Positions 48,334 through 64,000 of a stretch of 64,000 nt of DNA are shown here, piece by piece. The notes below the pieces were generated by a model. That model searched no databases, had not been told where the DNA came from, and worked only from the letters and a program-made list of their open reading frames with translations. Where the stretch lies: positions 930,001-994,000 of the forward strand of contig JBBPEB010000021.1 of assembly GCA_039096225.1 (NCBI GenBank), read 5' to 3'. Source of the stretch: Blastocystis sp. Blastoise (taxonomy: Eukaryota; Sar; Bigyra; Opalinata; Blastocystidae). The translations under genes and the position numbers were made by a program. Positions within the stretch are counted from its first letter, which is position 1. Each line of letters begins with the position of its first letter.

Positions 48334-49290
48334 ATGAGAACTATTGCTATCTTATTTAGCGTCTTTGCTTTATTTGCTGTTGCTCAGAACCTTCAAGCTT
48401 CTACTACTACTGATGTTAATGCTGATTGGAGACAAGCTTTCAATGCTGCTCTTGCCAGAGTTATATCTAGTGGAGAATTCCTTGAACTTAGATCTAAATG
48501 GGAAATTAGCGAAATTATTGCTTGTTTCACTTGTGCTCCTTCTCCTTCTGTTATGCCTTATCCTCCTGCTTCCTCTGCTACTGGTAAACTTAAGAAGATT
48601 CTTGCTAATAAAGAAATCGTTATTACTGGATATTACTACAATGATTTACCTTCTGGTAATTATATGGTAGATCCTCCTGTAGGTTTTTGGCCTGAATATT
48701 TCTCTCTTATTGTCAGTAAACTTTCTGAAGAATATGGTCAACTCAATATCAAGAGACTCTATTTCAAATCTTCACTTGATGCTTTAGATGCTGTTGCTAC
48801 TGGAAAAGCTGATATTTCTGAATTATATTATGTTATTGGTGGTTTTTATAATGGAAGACCTAGAATTGAAGCTTTTGATATTCCTTGTACTGCTGGTGCT
48901 TATGAATCATCTGCTTGGACTGCTTCTACTTCTTCTATTACTTCTATGGATTCATTAAGAAATGCTATTACTAGAGGTGATAATAAGAAAGTTGGATTTA
49001 TGTCTACTGGTGATTTTAATGCTGTTGAAGCTGTTTTACCTTCTTCTGTCCAACCTGTTTATATTTTTGATGATGAAGAACTTCATCAAGCTGTTGTTAA
49101 TGGTACTCTCTTAGCTGTTGTCACTTCTTCTCGTCCTCCTGAAACTCCTGATATTCAAATCTTTGGATCGGGTGTCATTTCTCCTAGAACTGGATTTATT
49201 GGACGTGATGGTATTCTTAGTTCTACTATCACTATGTCTCTTCTTCTTCTTGTTTCTTTCGTTGGAATCGTTTTCTTTCAAATGATGTAA
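48334..49290 (+). CDS. Secreted solute-binding-like protein with C-terminal membrane anchor
   Basis: An intronless frame begins MRTIAILFSVFALFAVAQNL (ATG 48334), a signal peptide. The mature part looks like a type II periplasmic-binding fold: EIVITGYYYNDLP, PPVGFWPEYFSLIVSKLSEE, FKSSLDALDAVATGKADISE, a central ITSMDSLRNAITRGDNKKVG with VGFMSTGDFNAVEAVLP, and ELHQAVVNGTLLAVVTSSRP. The final hydrophobic stretch TITMSLLLLVSFVGIVFFQM is a membrane anchor or GPI signal. Such extracellular domains bind amino acids or other small ligands in bacteria and in glutamate-receptor-like proteins; no channel segments follow here. Codons are strongly T-ending, as in the V-ATPase gene, suggesting high expression. 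The upstream in-frame ATG at 48271 would place residues before the signal peptide and is less likely. Confidence 0.75.
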   Translation: MRTIAILFSVFALFAVAQNLQASTTTDVNADWRQAFNAALARVISSGEFLELRSKWEISEIIACFTCAPSPSVMPYPPASSATGKLKKILANKEIVITGYYYNDLPSGNYMVDPPVGFWPEYFSLIVSKLSEEYGQLNIKRLYFKSSLDALDAVATGKADISELYYVIGGFYNGRPRIEAFDIPCTAGAYESSAWTASTSSITSMDSLRNAITRGDNKKVGFMSTGDFNAVEAVLPSSVQPVYIFDDEELHQAVVNGTLLAVVTSSRPPETPDIQIFGSGVISPRTGFIGRDGILSSTITMSLLLLVSFVGIVFFQMM

Positions 49291-49724
49291 ACATATAAGA
49301 CGAAATCATTATTTAATAGGACTCTTTAATATATCATATTATTTTGCCCTTTTAAATTTGCTTCATATATATAAATTTTTAAAATTTATATATATATATT
49401 TTTTTTATTATTTATGCTTTTTTTTTTTTACTTTATATATTTGCCTGAAGAACCGTAACTTAAAATTAATTTCCAATAGTAAAAAAATTTTTTACTATTC
49501 TAAATATTGTCTATTGTCTAACTAATTTTTTTGTTTTGTTTCATTTTAATTAAGAAAAGTTTTTTAAATTAAAGTATAAGAGATATTCGTTGGAAACGAC
49601 GTCACATTACAAAATAAATGATTTTTTGTGTTTTTTTGGTTGTTAAAAAATAAATAAAACTGGGAATTTTTTCATTTTTTTAAAAGGTTTCTTGAATTGA
49701 TTTATACTCACTGAACAATACATT
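49291..49724. other. Intergenic region
   Basis: AT-rich, with A/T homopolymer runs. Promoter side of the Rav1/DmX-like gene; nothing specific seen. Confidence 0.45.
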
Positions 49725-61986
<12,262 letters not shown>

Positions 61987-62200
61987 ACGATCCACAATTT
62001 ATATGTATATATAGAATAATTATTTCATATATTTTCTCTTCTTCACTTTTCAATACTCATAAAACTCTATATTCCAAGAGGATATAATGGTTTTATATTC
62101 AATTATTCTTTATTAACACTAGTGACATATAAAAATTTGCTTTGTTTTTAGTAATTATAAGAAACAATTAAAAAAATGTTTTAGTAACAAAAATATAAAG

Positions 62201-62209
62201 AATAAAAAG
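62201..62209 (-). terminator. Pol III terminator for tRNA-Lys
   Basis: AATAAAAAG on the plus strand reads CTTTTTATT on the minus strand just after the tRNA 3' end, the T-run that ends Pol III transcription. Confidence 0.8.
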
Positions 62210-62212
62210 AAG

Positions 62213-62285
62213 CGCCCACCGGGGGGCTCGAACCCCCGACCACCAGGTTAAGAGCCTGGCGCTCTACCGACTGAGCTAGACGGGC
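62213..62285 (-). tRNA. tRNA-Lys (anticodon CUU)
   Basis: The minus strand folds into a complete cloverleaf. The acceptor GCCCGTC pairs with GGTGGGC (two G-T pairs). The D arm contains AGCTCAGTCGGTAGAGC, anticodon loop CTCTTAA gives CUU, and the T arm is GGGGGTTCGAGCCCCC. The discriminator base is G, as in eukaryotic tRNA-Lys. A-box and B-box (GGTTCGAGCCC) are intact. A T5 run lies about ten bases downstream on the minus strand as Pol III terminator. No intron. Confidence 0.98.
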
Positions 62286-62944
62286 TTAACGAGAGATTTC
62301 TTTTTATTTATATACTCATAGCAGAGTACACTTTATTGTTTATATATTCTAAAGTTTTTTTATGATAAAGAAAACCACTATATCAAAGGATAGGATACGA
62401 ATAACATTTTATAGACGACATATACATACAAATTTTTTTTTGTAGCATTATTATAATCTATGCTGTCATGTATAATTGCATTCTTGATACTTTTATTATC
62501 ATTGATGATTTATTTTTGAAGAAATCAACTTTTTCATCGTATATCCTAGATAAGCAAACTCAATAAAAACAAATAACTTGACGATCCGGTGTTCAAAGTA
62601 CTTCTAGATATGTTTTTGATTTAAATGTTGAAAGAATTTAAGTTTCATTCAGCTATTGTTTAAAAAAGTTGTCAAAGATAAAAACCCTTCCCTAGAGATA
62701 CTCTATTGTACGCCATATGATTGCAAACTTGTTAAAAAAAGCTGAGATAGTTATACATCAAGAGAGTTTTTAGGACATTCTAAAAATTTTTTTTTTGTAT
62801 TCCAAACAAAACGAAAAACGCAATGAAATGATTCCATGGTTATTCTATAAATCTCTAGGTAAATTGCAATTTTTCTGTGATTAAATGAAGTGTACAGAAA
62901 AATAATATATATTTAGGACAGGTTTATTTCTTCTTTATCAGAAC
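62286..62944. other. Intergenic region
   Basis: About 660 bp between the tRNA 5' end and the glycosyltransferase start. AT-rich, no feature recognised; must hold promoter sequence for the plus-strand gene. Confidence 0.45.
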
Positions 62945-64000
62945 ATGGAGATTATTTACGTGTTAGCATACTGCTCATGTTTGTTGTTTGTGTTCATGAC
63001 TTTTTATTTGGCTCAAGTAATTAATTCTCCTGTGTTTACTGTACAGTATATATATGGAGAAAAGAATGTGACATCAGCAAAAGAACAAATCAAGAACAGA
63101 GTTACAGTGAAGAAGTCTCTGGATTTGATCGAAACATCTTTAAATGAGGAAATTATAACCCGTTTTGATTTTACTTATGTTACGCAAACATCGTATATAT
63201 ATTGTTCGTTTGTATTTGATTCTAATATTATGATATATACAGTGCTGAAAGAATGTATTATTTTCCTGAGCTTCTATTGAGATGGCCTGGGTATATATTT
63301 ATTTATCTATTTGTATTATATTATATGTTTATGACTAAATATAGTGAATTCTCTGTTGCTATCTATGTTACTGGTGATATTGTTGAATCTACAAAACAAT
63401 ATATGAATAGTATTCAATTACCCAGTCGATTTCATGTAGTTTATTTACAACGTAATATTACTAATGAATATCCTATTAATACACTTCGTAATATGGCTAT
63501 TAAAGGTGTTCTTACAAGCCATTTCTGGCTAACTGATATGGACATGTGGCCTTCACGTATATATATTGTTATATATTGTTATTATATATATTGTTATATA
63601 TTGTTATTATATATATTGTTATATATTGTTATTATATATATTGTTATATTGTTTTTATAATATTATATATGTTTGTATTACTTTTTATGGCTATATATTG
63701 TTATAATTATTTTTATTATATATATTGTTATATTCTATTTTATTATATATATTGTTATATATTTTTTTATTTTTATAAATGTTTTTATTCCTTTTTATAG
63801 TTATATATAGTTATATTACTTTTATTTTATTATTAATAATTAATGGATATAATTTATTATATATATATATATAGCTAATCTTTATGATACCTTGCATGAA
63901 CTTCCTGATACAGAAAAAGAAAATAAGAAATTGGCGGTTATTGTTCCCGCCTTTCAATATAATAAATTCAGAGGAGTTTGTCGTGGATTTAATGACTGTC
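62945..64000 (+). CDS. LARGE/B4GAT1-like glycosyltransferase (GT49), N-terminal part
   Basis: The gene runs off the window. It begins MEIIYVLAYCSCLLFVFMTF, a type II signal anchor of a Golgi enzyme. Exons join as ...DFTYVTQTS-AERMYYFPELLLRWPG-EFSVAIYVTGD, then STKQYMNSIQLPSRFHVVYL, YPINTLRNMAIKGVLTSHFW and LTDMDMWPS, and then ANLYDTLHELPDTEKENKKL and AVIVPAFQYN. The YPxNxLRNxA block, the LTDMDM motif (DxD-like metal site) and VxVPAF are the hallmarks of GT49 domains of LARGE and B4GAT1, which transfer glucuronic acid to xylose in animals. The acceptor in this organism is unknown. Confidence 0.85.
63553..63800 (+). repeat. ATATATTGTTATATATTGTTATT array in intron
   Basis: Imperfect ~20-24-bp units fill the intron between the exon ending MDMWPS and the exon starting ANLYDTLHE. 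Confidence 0.85.

Overview
This is a eukaryotic nuclear segment from a very AT-rich genome with short, dense, stereotyped introns. Almost every intron starts GTATAT and ends ATATAG, and many are filled with TA or ATT microsatellite. Several proteins carry long asparagine runs encoded by AAT repeats. Stop usage fits the standard code. The mix of genes (VPS16, a Rav1/DmX RAVE subunit, DDRGK1, a She9/Mdm33-like mitochondrial membrane protein, an organellar-type TrpRS, a GT49-like glycosyltransferase, a DCD-domain protein) indicates a mitochondrion-bearing protist or early-diverging opisthokont/amoebozoan. I cannot name the species. No prokaryotic operons, viral blocks or intact transposons were seen.

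Layout. 0-13 kb: the 5' part of an unknown N-rich gene (-), an intronless MFS transporter (-), a LOG-family phosphoribohydrolase (+), a 16-exon PWWP plus zinc-finger chromatin-type protein (+), and V-ATPase subunit B (+). 13.3-13.8 kb: a box C/D snoRNA cluster with two near-identical U14 genes. 13.9-27 kb: VPS16 (-), TrpRS (-), DDRGK1 (+), an unrecognised coiled-coil/helical protein (-), and a multi-pass membrane protein (-). 27-36.3 kb: a gene-poor island holding degenerate repeats, a ~4 kb strand-asymmetric pyrimidine-rich G-depleted tract, a tRNA-like element, a candidate spliced non-coding transcript and a 72-bp tandem repeat. 36.4-49.3 kb: a DCD-domain protein (-), an unrecognised helical protein (+), glycerol kinase (+), Dph4/DNAJC24 (-), a She9/Mdm33-like protein (+), and an intronless secreted solute-binding-like protein (+). 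49.7-62 kb: a giant many-exon Rav1/DmX-like WD40 protein (+). Then tRNA-Lys(CUU) (-) and the start of a LARGE/B4GAT1-like glycosyltransferase (+), cut by the window end.

Functional links. V-ATPase subunit B is the catalytic-sector partner whose assembly is controlled by the RAVE complex, whose largest subunit is encoded 38 kb away. VPS16 works on the same endolysosomal pathway. U14 snoRNA serves 18S rRNA maturation, and Dph4 serves diphthamide synthesis on EF2. These are housekeeping functions, and gene order suggests no cluster or operon.

The least explained parts are the 27-36 kb island, an apparent GT-AT intron in the V-ATPase gene, a short motif shared by AAT-repeat tracts at unrelated loci, and the spliced GC-richer transcript at about 34.7-35.35 kb.
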